A stretch of 34,690 nucleotides of DNA from an uncultured Bacteroidia bacterium (GCA_902795735.1 CADBMD010000050.1:1-34690); one strand, 5' to 3'. Positions 8,898-17,490 are shown, counted from the first letter of the stretch. Numbers and translations: made by a program. The notes: generated by a model from the letters alone, not told the origin.

Positions 8898-11507
8898 ATG
8901 AGAAAGTTAGCATTTATCCTGATAGCGCTTGCGGTGAGCCTCACCTGCAGAGCCGGAAACTGGAGGCCGTCAGACTGGCCCGTCCTGAAGCATTATGACC
9001 AGGCCCACCTCGAAAGGGTGGCCCTTCCACTCGGCGGAATCGGCACAGGCACGGTTTCCCTCGGCGGCCGCGGTGAAATCCGGGACTGGGAGATAATGAA
9101 TGTCCCGGGAAAAGGCAACAGCACAATTACCACCGGCAACAATGCTCCTTTCTTTGCGATATTCACGAAAGAAGGAGACGGAAAAAGACAGGCCAAACTT
9201 CTTGCCGGGCCTCTCTATCCTCAGGAATACCTCCACTACGAAGGCCGTCCGGTCAACCACCATGGCCTTCCCCGCTTCGAAGAAGCCTCTTTCGATGCCG
9301 CCTACCCTTTCGGACAGGTGAACCTGAGCGATGATGACATGCCTGTCAAAGTCAGGATCAAAGGATTCAACCCTCTCATCCCCGGGGACTCCGAATCCAG
9401 CGGACTCCCCCTCGCAGTCCTAAGCTACGAAGTGACCAACACGACCGGAGCCGAGATCGAAGTGGCTATCTGCGGAGCCATACGGAATTTCATAGGCAAG
9501 GACGGGCAGGATTACACCCTCAACTGGAAGGGAGACCGGATTCCCGTCGGGAGCAAGGACAACAAGAATGAGTATCGTGAGAAAGACGGCATTAAAGGAA
9601 TATACTTCCGCACTGAAGGAGTCGATCCCAACCACAAGGCCTGGGGCAACTTCTCCCTGACCACAGACAGCCGGGAAAAGGTTTCTTACCGCACATTCAC
9701 CACCGACGACAACTGGTCCAATGCCATGCTCAATTTCTGCGACGATTTCAGCGATGACGGCCTTGTCTCCAATCCAGAAGGAAGCATCAGGCACTCTGTA
9801 GGTCACGACCAGGACCCGATGGGAGCGTTGTCTGTGAAGGCTGCCTTGAAGCCCGGAGAGGTCCGCTGCTTCAATTTCTATCTCACCTGGAACTTCCCGA
9901 ACAGGTACGCCTGGTCAAAAGAGAATGTCGGCAACTACTACAGCACTCTCTACCCTGATTCCTGGGATTCGGTCCTGGAATTCATCCCAAGGCTGGCGGA
10001 ATTGGAAAGCAGGACTCTCGCTTTCGTCAATGCCTTCCTGTCATCGTCCCTGCCGGAAACCGTCAAGGAAGCCGCCCTCTTCAACCTGGCGGTCCTGCGT
10101 TCGCAGACCGTCTTCCGCATAAAGGACGGGCACATGCTTGGCTGGGAAGGTGTGATGGACCACTATGGGTCATGTGCCGGTTCCTGCACTCATGTCTGGA
10201 ACTACGAAGTGGCTACCCCTTTCCTGTTCGGCGACCTCGCCAGGAGCATGAGGGACGTGGAATTCCGCTATGCCATGAATCCGGACGGTGCAATGGATTT
10301 CCGTGTCAACCTGCCCCTGGGATCCGCCCCCGACCCCAAGCAGATTGCCGCTGACGGCCAGATGGGATGCATCATGAAATTGTACCGGGAATGGCAGCTC
10401 AGCGGGGACGACTCATTCCTTGAAGAACACTGGCCGGCATGCAAGAGCGCCCTGAGCTACGCATGGGTGGAAAAAGGTTGGGATGGAAACTGCGACGGCG
10501 TCATGGAAGGTTCCCAGCACAACACCATGGATGTCAACTATTTCGGCCCGAATCCCCAGATGGGGTTCTGGTACATGGGAGCCCTGAGGGCCGCCGAAGA
10601 GATGGCCAAGGCCATGAAAGACAAAGCTTTCGCAAAGAAATGCAGGGCCCTTTTCGAATCTGGCAGCGCATGGATGGATGCCAACCTGTTCAATGGAGAA
10701 TACTACGAGCACAAGATCACAGATCCTGAGACCTTCCTTTTCCTTCCGGAAGATTCCGACAAGGTCCCTCCGTTCCAACTCGGGAAAGGCTGTCTGGTGG
10801 ACCAGCTTGTCGGACAGTACATGGCACACATCTGCGGCCTCGGCTACCTGGGAGACAAGGAGCACATCAAGAAAACCATGCAGAGCATCATGAAGTACAA
10901 CTACGTACCTGACGTGAGCGACAACTTCAACAACATGCGCTCCTATGTCATGGGACATGAAGCCTGCCTGCTCATGGCCTCATGGCCGAAAGGACGGCTT
11001 GAAGTCCCGTTCCCCTATTTCCCCGAAGCGATGACTGGATTCGAATACTGCGCTGCCACAGGGATGATCTACGAAGGAATGGAGGACGATGCCCTCAAAT
11101 GCATCCGCGCCATCCGCGAGCGCTTCGACGGAGCCAGGAGGAATCCGTTCGACGAGCCGGAATGCGGGAAGCACTACGCCAGGTCCATGGCCAGCTGGTC
11201 GGCTGTCCTCGCAATGAGCGGTTTCAGTTACTCGGGTGTAGAGAAACGGTTCTGCATCACCGACAGGCCCGGCACCTGGTTCTGGAGCAACGGGTCGGCT
11301 TGGGGAACGGTGGAGGTAACGGAAAAGCAAGCCCGGATCAATGTGATCGAGGGCTTGCTTGAAATATCCACCTTCGTGTGCGGAGGAAAGTCTTTCAGGC
11401 TGAATGCCTGCCTAGAAAACATACCTGACGCCGATTCCAAGGGTCAGAAGTCCGTTGTCGCGGACCTTTCCGTCCCCGAACATAAGACGAGGGCGAAGAC
11501 TCATTGA
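8898..11507 (+). CDS. GH116-family glycosidase (GBA2-like)
   Basis: 869 residues with a Sec signal peptide (first about 19 residues). The layout is that of GH116 beta-glucosidases/non-lysosomal glucosylceramidases: an N-terminal beta-sandwich domain (about 30-350, with LPLGGIGTGT) and a C-terminal (alpha/alpha)6 barrel. Family landmarks are GSCTHVWNYE (nucleophile region) and QHNTMDVNYFGPNP, where the Asp aligns with the general acid. The usual HNTYD is HNTMD here. The enzyme retains configuration and removes beta-linked glucose or related sugars; glucosylceramide is a possible substrate but is not provable here. Recognisable family sequence ends near GGKSFRL (about residue 835). The last 30-35 residues are the antisense of the converging outer-membrane protein gene, a 96-bp overlap. 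The segment encoding residues 810-821 forms a perfect 10-bp hairpin. Confidence 0.88.
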   Translation: MRKLAFILIALAVSLTCRAGNWRPSDWPVLKHYDQAHLERVALPLGGIGTGTVSLGGRGEIRDWEIMNVPGKGNSTITTGNNAPFFAIFTKEGDGKRQAKLLAGPLYPQEYLHYEGRPVNHHGLPRFEEASFDAAYPFGQVNLSDDDMPVKVRIKGFNPLIPGDSESSGLPLAVLSYEVTNTTGAEIEVAICGAIRNFIGKDGQDYTLNWKGDRIPVGSKDNKNEYREKDGIKGIYFRTEGVDPNHKAWGNFSLTTDSREKVSYRTFTTDDNWSNAMLNFCDDFSDDGLVSNPEGSIRHSVGHDQDPMGALSVKAALKPGEVRCFNFYLTWNFPNRYAWSKENVGNYYSTLYPDSWDSVLEFIPRLAELESRTLAFVNAFLSSSLPETVKEAALFNLAVLRSQTVFRIKDGHMLGWEGVMDHYGSCAGSCTHVWNYEVATPFLFGDLARSMRDVEFRYAMNPDGAMDFRVNLPLGSAPDPKQIAADGQMGCIMKLYREWQLSGDDSFLEEHWPACKSALSYAWVEKGWDGNCDGVMEGSQHNTMDVNYFGPNPQMGFWYMGALRAAEEMAKAMKDKAFAKKCRALFESGSAWMDANLFNGEYYEHKITDPETFLFLPEDSDKVPPFQLGKGCLVDQLVGQYMAHICGLGYLGDKEHIKKTMQSIMKYNYVPDVSDNFNNMRSYVMGHEACLLMASWPKGRLEVPFPYFPEAMTGFEYCAATGMIYEGMEDDALKCIRAIRERFDGARRNPFDEPECGKHYARSMASWSAVLAMSGFSYSGVEKRFCITDRPGTWFWSNGSAWGTVEVTEKQARINVIEGLLEISTFVCGGKSFRLNACLENIPDADSKGQKSVVADLSVPEHKTRAKTH
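11325..11360 (-). terminator. Terminator hairpin of the long minus-strand operon, inside the GH116 gene
   Basis: AAGCAAGCCC (11325-11334) and GGGCTTGCTT (11351-11360) are perfect 10-bp complements, with an inner GATCA/TGATC stem between them. On the minus strand the hairpin is followed by TTTTCC, and it lies about 50 bp past the stop codon of the outer-membrane protein gene that ends the operon. On the plus strand no T run follows, so the orientation favours minus-strand termination. Confidence 0.65.
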
Positions 11508-11888
11508 AATCTGCAAAGGGAAATCGAAGATATACTCCAATCCTACGTTGCCGACCAATCCGGCATAGACGACATTCTCATCACGGCCGCTGTCCCAGAC
11601 AGCAACGCTGGCGCCAGGACCCGCATAGAAGCCCCACTGCCCGGTTGAAGCCCAATCGGGATGGGCTATCATGATGTTGTAGACCCCATCGAAATGGAAA
11701 GCGCTCGTGCTGAATGCATCGTCAAGTCCAAGTTCGAACTCGAGGAAGTCAGATCCACTGCCCACATAGTTCTCGTAACTGACGTCCAGGCCATAGTTTC
11801 CTACACGGCCTCCGATTGCCTTTGGCTGGGCCACGGCTACAGCTGTCATGCCAAGTATGGCCGCAATGATGACAAAAAACCTTTTCAT
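11412..11888 (-). CDS. Small outer-membrane beta-barrel protein
   Basis: 158 residues from the ATG at 11888, chosen because it begins a clean signal peptide (MKRFFVIIAAILGMTAVAVA, then Q). An upstream in-frame start at 11924 would add twelve residues overlapping the rnfA end and was rejected. The mature part alternates polar and hydrophobic residues in short strands rich in Gly/Tyr and ends in an aromatic (GIGVRYVF), the classic C-terminal signal for BAM-dependent barrel insertion. About 135 mature residues suit an eight-stranded barrel. The function is unknown. It is the last gene of the Rnf operon, 39 bp after rnfA, and its last 96 bp overlap the convergent GH116 frame. Confidence 0.75.
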   Translation of the reverse strand: MKRFFVIIAAILGMTAVAVAQPKAIGGRVGNYGLDVSYENYVGSGSDFLEFELGLDDAFSTSAFHFDGVYNIMIAHPDWASTGQWGFYAGPGASVAVWDSGRDENVVYAGLVGNVGLEYIFDFPLQISMSLRPRLMFGDGKVRDNGLLTLGIGVRYVF

Positions 11889-11927
11889 AATCTTTCTTAA
11901 GTTTATCCGCGGTAGTTTCTGCAAAAA

Positions 11928-12530
11928 CTATACGAGACCTGAGAATCCCATGAAGGCCATGGCCAGGATACCACAGGTGACTAGGGCGATCGGTATGCCC
12001 TTGAACTGCCTGGGCACGTCATTCATCTCAAGATGCTCCCTCAGGCCCGCGAACAGGATCAAAGCCATGCCGTAACCGACGGCAGTCGCGAAAGCATAGA
12101 CCACGGACTCTCCAAGATTCAGCATGTGAGAGGCACCGCCACCGAAAGTGAACTCCTTTGTAACCACGTTGAGGGCTACACCAAGGACAGCACAGTTGGT
12201 GGTGATAAGGGGCAGGAATATTCCAAGAGCCTGATAAAGCGAAGGGCTTATCTTCTTAAGGACGATCTCCACTATCTGCACCAGAGCTGCAATGACAAGG
12301 ATGAAAGCGATGGTCTGAAGGAAAGTGAGCCCGAAAGGGACGAGCAGGAACTTGTTGATGAGGTAGGTCACCAGCGTGGCCAGGGTGATGACGAAGATCA
12401 CCGCCCCGGACATTCCCGTCGCAGTGGAAAGCTTGTTGGAAACTCCCAGGAAAGGACATGTGCCCAGGAACTGGGCCAGCATTATGTTATTGACGAATAT
12501 CGCCGAGATTATTATGAGGAAAAATTCCAT
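11928..12530 (-). CDS. rnfA: Rnf complex subunit A
   Basis: 200 residues, a six-helix integral membrane protein of the RnfA/NqrE family. Rnf couples electron transfer between reduced ferredoxin and NAD+ to ion pumping across the cytoplasmic membrane. The cysteines in LAQFLGTCPFLG (about residue 25) and TTNCAVLG (about 112) are those that, with the partner subunit RnfE, hold a membrane-embedded Fe-S cluster in this family. It lies 3 bp downstream of rnfE and is the last of six contiguous rnf genes (order B-C-D-G-E-A), so the complex is complete. Confidence 0.95.
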   Translation of the reverse strand: MEFFLIIISAIFVNNIMLAQFLGTCPFLGVSNKLSTATGMSGAVIFVITLATLVTYLINKFLLVPFGLTFLQTIAFILVIAALVQIVEIVLKKISPSLYQALGIFLPLITTNCAVLGVALNVVTKEFTFGGGASHMLNLGESVVYAFATAVGYGMALILFAGLREHLEMNDVPRQFKGIPIALVTCGILAMAFMGFSGLV

Positions 12531-12533
12531 GGC

Positions 12534-13124
12534 CTAGCTCTTTTTTGCGATTTTGTTGAAAAGTACCATCAGGTAGCCCAGGGCAAGGAAAGCTCCCGGA
12601 GCCATGACGAAGACAAGGATGCCGTCGCCGGAGATGAATTTCCACCCGAAGATGGAACCTGTACCGAGGATTTCCCGGACCATTCCGAGGACCGTCAGGG
12701 ACATGGTGAAGCCGAAACCTATTCCCAGTCCGTCAAGGGCGGAATCCACTATCCCGTTCTTGCATGCGAAAGCCTCGGCCCGTCCGAGAACGATGCAGTT
12801 GACCACGATGAGCGGGATGAAAAGTCCCAGGGTCTTGTACATGTCTGGAGTGTAAGCCTGCATGGCGAACTGAAGGATGGTGACAAAGGTTGCGATAACC
12901 ACTATGTAAACAGGGATGTGGACCTTATCCGGGACCAAGGGCGCGATGGCCGAGATCACTATGTTGGACAGGACAAGCACGAACAAGGTCGCAAGACCCA
13001 TGCTGAGTCCGTTGATGGCGGATGTGGTGGTAGCCAGTGTGGGGCACATTCCGAGGAGAAGGACGAATGTCGGGTTCTCCTTGAAGAAGCCCTTGGTGAA
13101 GATGTCAAGTTTTCTCTTGCTCAT
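12534..13124 (-). CDS. rnfE: Rnf complex subunit E
   Basis: 196 residues, an integral membrane protein of the RnfE/NqrD family, homologous and inverted in topology to RnfA. The Fe-S cysteines are in LLLGMCPTLATTT and VVNCIVLGRAEAFA. It starts 3 bp after rnfG ends and stops 3 bp before rnfA, a spacing typical of translational coupling. The short hydrophilic N-terminus (MSKRKLDIFTKGFF) is family-typical. Confidence 0.95.
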   Translation of the reverse strand: MSKRKLDIFTKGFFKENPTFVLLLGMCPTLATTTSAINGLSMGLATLFVLVLSNIVISAIAPLVPDKVHIPVYIVVIATFVTILQFAMQAYTPDMYKTLGLFIPLIVVNCIVLGRAEAFACKNGIVDSALDGLGIGFGFTMSLTVLGMVREILGTGSIFGWKFISGDGILVFVMAPGAFLALGYLMVLFNKIAKKS

Positions 13125-13127
13125 GGT

Positions 13128-13691
13128 CTATTCTCCTTTTATTGTCTTGAAAGCCTCGACTGCATTCTTCACTGCAAGGGTGTAAGCCCTGGAAGTGATC
13201 GTGGATGCCGTGATGGCGTCGATGTCTCCTGCATCCTTCTTGACGGAAAGGATCTTTTCTGCAGGATTGAATCCCTTGAACTGGGAATAGAAATGCTCGT
13301 CCGAAGTACACTTCGCTCCCAGGCCGGGAGTCTCGGCATGTGAAAGGACTGAAGTATTGTACACGGTTCCGTCAGGAGTTATGCCGACCATGAGGGTCAG
13401 CGGGCCTCCGAAACCGACTGTGGTGGACCTGATAGCATAAGCCTTGACCTCGTCGCCGGCCTTGCTGGTATAGTAGACGGAAGGCTGGCCTCCGACCTGG
13501 ATTTCAGCCGCCTCGGAAAGTTCGCCTCCTTCCGGGATAACAGCGCCGATGGACGCTTTCAGGATGTCGGCGTTAGCCTTTGCAATAGGTTCTTCCGTCA
13601 AGACGTACATTCCGCCCAACAGAGCAGAGCAGACAAGGCACACTGCAGTCAGGCAAAGGACCATGTTGGTAAGATTGGATTTTGCTGCCAT
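13128..13691 (-). CDS. rnfG: Rnf complex FMN-binding subunit G
   Basis: 187 residues: one N-terminal membrane helix (about residues 10-30) and an extracytoplasmic FMN-binding domain. RnfG carries a covalent FMN attached by ApbE through a phosphoester bond to a Thr in a D-x-x-[S/T]-G-A-T motif. Here the motif reads DAITASTIT, with T164 as the probable attachment residue and the usual Gly-Ala replaced by Ala-Ser. The Thr is conserved, so flavinylation is still expected. Sequence features such as VGFGGPLTLMVGI and ETPGLGAKC match the family. It sits between rnfD and rnfE with 3-bp gaps on each side. Confidence 0.93.
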   Translation of the reverse strand: MAAKSNLTNMVLCLTAVCLVCSALLGGMYVLTEEPIAKANADILKASIGAVIPEGGELSEAAEIQVGGQPSVYYTSKAGDEVKAYAIRSTTVGFGGPLTLMVGITPDGTVYNTSVLSHAETPGLGAKCTSDEHFYSQFKGFNPAEKILSVKKDAGDIDAITASTITSRAYTLAVKNAVEAFKTIKGE

Positions 13692-13694
13692 AAC

Positions 13695-14678
13695 CTAAGC
13701 CCTCCCGTATTTTTTCTGATGGAACCACTTGTTCAGAAGAGGCACTGTGGAATTCATGATCAGGATAGCGAAGCTCATTCCTTCGGGATAAGAACCGAAG
13801 TACCTGATCATCAATGTTATGAAACCTATTCCGACACCAAAGATTATTCCGCCCTTCGTGCTCATCGGGCTGGTCACATAGTCGGTGGCCATGAAGCAGG
13901 CGCCAAGAAGGAGACCTCCGGTGAGGAGATTGAAGAGAGGTCCGGTGAACTGGGCAGGGTCAGCCATGTTGAATATGCAGGACACCACTGCCACCGTGAC
14001 AAGGATAGACAGTGTAATCCAAGGCTTGATCACCTTCCTGACGAGAAGGTAGACGAAGCCGATGAGGATGGCGATTGCGCAAGCCTCTCCGGCGGAACCT
14101 CCGATGTTGGCAAAGAGCATCTGTGAATATGAATAACCATGCTGCGCCATTAGGTCAGGCACGGTAGCCCCCTGCATCAATCCTTCCTTTATCGCACCAA
14201 GCGGAGTGGCACCTGAAACGGCATCGACCCCGAAGAGTCCCTGGGGAATCTCCCAGTGAGTCATGTAAGTAGGGAAGGAAATCAAAAGGAAGACACGTCC
14301 GACAAGAGCCGGGTTGAAGACATTCTGCCCAAGCCCTCCGAAGGTCATCTTAGCGACACCGATGGCGACAAGGGCTCCGGTGAAGACCACCCACCAGGGT
14401 GTGGTAGGCGGAAGGTTCAACGCCAGCAGGACTCCGGTGACTATGGCCGACCAGTCTCCGACAGTGGAGGCCTTCTTAAGGCAATACCTGGTGATAAGAT
14501 ATTCAATCAGCACGCATGAGAGGACGCTGACCGCCAGCACGAGCAACTCTTTCCAGCCGTAGAAAACGACCGAGACTATGACTGCAGGTAGCAGAGCGAT
14601 CACGACATCCCGCATCAGGACCGAAGTAGTGGTCTTGGAATGCAGGTGCGGATTAGGTGATACCAATATTTTATCCAT
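13695..14678 (-). CDS. rnfD: Rnf complex FMN-binding membrane subunit D
   Basis: 327 residues, a polytopic membrane protein of the RnfD/NqrB family with about nine or ten hydrophobic segments. The covalent FMN site SGATPLG is canonical, with T158 as the attachment residue. The GGLGQNVFNPALVG and PMSTKGGIIFG segments are family landmarks. It transfers electrons between the flavin and Fe-S centres of Rnf. It starts 18 bp after rnfC and is followed within 3 bp by rnfG. Confidence 0.95.
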   Translation of the reverse strand: MDKILVSPNPHLHSKTTTSVLMRDVVIALLPAVIVSVVFYGWKELLVLAVSVLSCVLIEYLITRYCLKKASTVGDWSAIVTGVLLALNLPPTTPWWVVFTGALVAIGVAKMTFGGLGQNVFNPALVGRVFLLISFPTYMTHWEIPQGLFGVDAVSGATPLGAIKEGLMQGATVPDLMAQHGYSYSQMLFANIGGSAGEACAIAILIGFVYLLVRKVIKPWITLSILVTVAVVSCIFNMADPAQFTGPLFNLLTGGLLLGACFMATDYVTSPMSTKGGIIFGVGIGFITLMIRYFGSYPEGMSFAILIMNSTVPLLNKWFHQKKYGRA

Positions 14679-14696
14679 AAGCTATTCTGTTTTCGA

Positions 14697-16088
14697 TTAT
14701 TTAGCCTTAGCTGCCTCTGCAGCCGCCTTTGCGGCTGCTGCACGGGCCTTCATGATGCCCATGACCTGGCCCCTGGCCTGGCTGATGATGTCAAGGAGCG
14801 GAATTCCTGCAGGGCAAGAGTACAAGCAGCATCCGCACATGATGCAATCCTGGACGGCGTTAGCCTCCAGTTCGTCAGTCTTCCCGGCCTTGGCAAGCCG
14901 GTTGAGAAGGAAGGGCTCGAGACCCATCGGGCAGGCTTCAGCGCATTTGCCGCAACGGATGCAGCTGCTCTCCGGCATCCTCTTGGTCTGCTCCCTGGTC
15001 AGGAAAAGGATTCCACCGGTACCTTTCAAGGAGGCTGCCTCAAGATTGGAAATCGCCTTTCCCATCATGGGACCGCCGCTGATAACCTTGGCAGCAGATT
15101 CAGGGACGCCTCCAAGATAGTCGATAATGTACTTGAGCGGGGTTCCGACCCTTACGACCAGGTTGGCCTGATGAGGGAAACACTCCCCGGAGACTGTGAC
15201 AGAGTTGTCAATCAGAGGTTTGTTCTTCTGGACTGCCTCATAGACGGCAAGGGCAGTACAGACATTGTCCACTACCGCTCCCACGTCGATGGGGAGGCCA
15301 CCGGACTTGACCTGACGGTTCATGACAGCATCTATCAACTGCTTCTCGCCGCCTTCCGGATATTTCTTCATCAGCGACATCACTTCGATTCCGGCAAAGT
15401 CCGCAGATTTTGCCTTCAAGGTCTCGACGACCTTGGAGATGTGGTCTATCGCTTCAGGCTTGTTGTCTTCAATGGCGATGGTAGCCTTGTCGACACCCAG
15501 TGCCTTCTTGATGATCGCCGTGCCGACGACAACCTGTTCGCCCTTTTCAAGGAGAGTACGGAAATCAGAAGTCAGGTACGGTTCGCACTCACAACCGTTG
15601 ATGATCAGCATCTCGCATTTTTTCCCGGGTGGCGGGCTGAGTTTCACATGCGTCGGGAAGGTAGCACCTCCGAGTCCGACCACTCCGCCAAGCTTGATCT
15701 TCTCGATAATCGCCTTGGGATCCTGTGGAATCTCGGTAACCAGGGTGTCGGAACGGTCAATGCCATCCACCCATTCATCTCCTTCCACAGCGATTTCGAT
15801 CACCACCTGGTTATTGCCTGAAAGATCCTTCCTGGGGCCGATGGACTTGACCGTCCCGGAAACGGAAGAATGTATATATGCCGACATGAATCCGCCGGGC
15901 TCGGCAATGACCTGGCCGGTCTTGACCTTGTCTCCAACAGCGACGACAGGCACCGCAGGAGCACCGATGTGCTGTGACACGGCGATATAGACGACAGGAG
16001 GAGTCGGAAGGATTTCCAACTTGCAATCACGCGAAATCTTGGAGTCCGCAGGATGGACGCCTCCGATGGAAAATGTTCTTCTAGCCAT
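14697..16088 (-). CDS. rnfC: Rnf complex subunit C, NADH/FMN and Fe-S binding
   Basis: 463 residues. This peripheral subunit of Rnf is the site of NAD(H) reaction. It has an N-terminal RnfC barrel domain (SIGGVHPADSKISRDC onward), a Complex I 51-kDa-like NADH/FMN fold containing GLGGATFPTHVK and the NGCECEPY motif, then a SLBB region. Two 4Fe-4S motifs follow near the C-terminus: CIRCGKCAEACP and CIMCGCCLYSCP. The protein ends in an Ala/Lys-rich helix, a shorter version of the tail seen in gammaproteobacterial RnfC. Its start overlaps the end of rnfB by 8 bp. Confidence 0.96.
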   Translation of the reverse strand: MARRTFSIGGVHPADSKISRDCKLEILPTPPVVYIAVSQHIGAPAVPVVAVGDKVKTGQVIAEPGGFMSAYIHSSVSGTVKSIGPRKDLSGNNQVVIEIAVEGDEWVDGIDRSDTLVTEIPQDPKAIIEKIKLGGVVGLGGATFPTHVKLSPPPGKKCEMLIINGCECEPYLTSDFRTLLEKGEQVVVGTAIIKKALGVDKATIAIEDNKPEAIDHISKVVETLKAKSADFAGIEVMSLMKKYPEGGEKQLIDAVMNRQVKSGGLPIDVGAVVDNVCTALAVYEAVQKNKPLIDNSVTVSGECFPHQANLVVRVGTPLKYIIDYLGGVPESAAKVISGGPMMGKAISNLEAASLKGTGGILFLTREQTKRMPESSCIRCGKCAEACPMGLEPFLLNRLAKAGKTDELEANAVQDCIMCGCCLYSCPAGIPLLDIISQARGQVMGIMKARAAAAKAAAEAAKAK

Positions 16089-17061
16089 TGCTTTCCTCCT
16101 TCTTGATTACTTTAACTTCTGCCTTGTTGACAACAGGATCGCCTGCAGCGGCCTTAGCTGCTTCCGAAGCTGCAGCGGCGGCTTCGCGAGCCTTCTTCTG
16201 ACGCTCCTGTATCCTGGCCTTCACAGCATCCTTGTCAAGCGGTTTGGGGAAATTCACCCCGTGTATGGCACCTGTAGGACACATTGCCTCACACTCACGG
16301 CAGAGCTTGCACTTGTCAGGATCGATGTAGGCGACATTGTTCTCTAGGACGATCGCTCCATGAGTACAAGTCTTTACACAGATCCCGCAGCCGATGCAAG
16401 CTGCTGCGCAGGCTTTCTTTGCTGCAGGACCCTTGTCCTTGTTGACGCAGGAGACATATTCACGCATCCCGCGAGGACCTTTCTTCCTAAGTTCGATGAT
16501 AGCTTTCGGACAGGCCTTGGCACAAGCTCCGCAAGCAGTACACTTGCTCTCATCCACTACGGGCAAGCCAGTCTTCGGATCCATCGAAAGCGCTCCGAAC
16601 TTGCATGCCGCCACACAATCGCCGCAACCCAGGCAACCGAAAGAGCATCCTGTGTCACCAGAATAAAGAGTGGCTTTCACCCTGCACGAGAGACTGCCGT
16701 CGTATTCGTTGACCTTAGGGCGGTTCTCGCATGTACCGTTGCAACGGACGACAGCCACCATCGGCGCTTTCTCCTTGACTTCGTAGCCAAGGATCGCCGC
16801 CACCTGCTTCATTGTGTCATTGCCTCCGACAGGACAGAAGTGATTGTCCAGGTTCGGAGCTTTCACCGCCGACTCCGCAAACGCGTGACATCCGGCAAAG
16901 CCGCAACCACCACAGTTCGCCCCGGGCATAGCCTTCTCTACCAGCTCGATGCGAGGATCCTCGACAACCTTGAAGCGCTGCGCGACAAGGTAGAGGGTCA
17001 ACGCAAGCACCAGGCCTAACCCAGAGATGATTGCGATGGTCCAGATAATTGTTGTTGTCAT
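16081..17061 (-). CDS. rnfB: Rnf complex electron-entry ferredoxin subunit B
   Basis: 326 residues, the long RnfB form common in Bacteroidetes and Clostridia. An N-terminal membrane helix (5-27) precedes the Fe-S domain with C50, C53, C58 and C76 (NCGGCGFAGC...FCPVGG). Four ferredoxin-type 4Fe-4S motifs follow: CLGCGDCVAACK, CTACGACAKACP, CIGCGICVKTCT and CKLCRECEAMCP. Extra cysteines lie in the RCNGTCENRP segment. It is the presumed entry point for electrons from reduced ferredoxin. The C-terminal 50 residues are Ala/Lys/Glu-rich and probably helical. It follows rseC by 15 bp and overlaps rnfC by 8 bp. Confidence 0.96.
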   Translation of the reverse strand: MTTTIIWTIAIISGLGLVLALTLYLVAQRFKVVEDPRIELVEKAMPGANCGGCGFAGCHAFAESAVKAPNLDNHFCPVGGNDTMKQVAAILGYEVKEKAPMVAVVRCNGTCENRPKVNEYDGSLSCRVKATLYSGDTGCSFGCLGCGDCVAACKFGALSMDPKTGLPVVDESKCTACGACAKACPKAIIELRKKGPRGMREYVSCVNKDKGPAAKKACAAACIGCGICVKTCTHGAIVLENNVAYIDPDKCKLCRECEAMCPTGAIHGVNFPKPLDKDAVKARIQERQKKAREAAAAASEAAKAAAGDPVVNKAEVKVIKKEESNG

Positions 17062-17076
17062 AAATATTCTATGGAT

Positions 17077-17490
17077 TTATCTCCTTATAAAAAACTCGTA
17101 TCCTTCAGAAAGTTTGTCCCTGAAGAAATACAGAACCAGATAGTAGAGGGCTACGCCGGCCAGCGAGAAAACACCCGCCAAAAGCTCACTCAAACCAATC
17201 TTCAGCAAAGATAATATTAAAATCAGTAATAACATCACCGGAAGCACATAAGAGAGGAGCACGGCCTTTAGTCCGGTCTTCGGAGCCAGGCAGACCTCAA
17301 CGTCCTGGCCTTGGGTAAAACCAGCGTATGAAGACGTAGGCACCTCCACAATCTTCCGCTTCGACTCTGACATGCCACACAAACCGGCCGCATGGCAGGC
17401 GGCACAGGCTGACTCGGAAATGATTTCCACATCGACCTTGCCCTGGCCGGCAGAAATGACCTTGCCCTTATGAGAAATAAGTTCAGCCAT
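17077..17490 (-). CDS. rseC: RseC/MucC-family membrane protein
   Basis: 137 residues. A cytoplasmic N-terminal domain with clustered cysteines (CAACHAAGLCGM, residues about 29-40) is followed by two membrane helices (about 75-97 and 102-120), as in the SoxR-reducing/RseC family. Family members are linked to Rnf/Rsx function. In Bacteroidetes the gene usually precedes rnfB, as here. The start codon shares one base with the stop codon of the DUF3108 gene (TGATG), indicating translational coupling. The precise role in this lineage is unproven. Confidence 0.9.
   Translation of the reverse strand: MAELISHKGKVISAGQGKVDVEIISESACAACHAAGLCGMSESKRKIVEVPTSSYAGFTQGQDVEVCLAPKTGLKAVLLSYVLPVMLLLILILSLLKIGLSELLAGVFSLAGVALYYLVLYFFRDKLSEGYEFFIRR

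Noticed and set aside
12033..13343. A 436-codon open frame on the plus strand opposite rnfA, rnfE and rnfG
   Set aside because: It is the antisense of three well-conserved Rnf genes. Its translation is His/Asp/Glu/Gly-rich with no domain or signal, a typical shadow of GC-rich codon usage.
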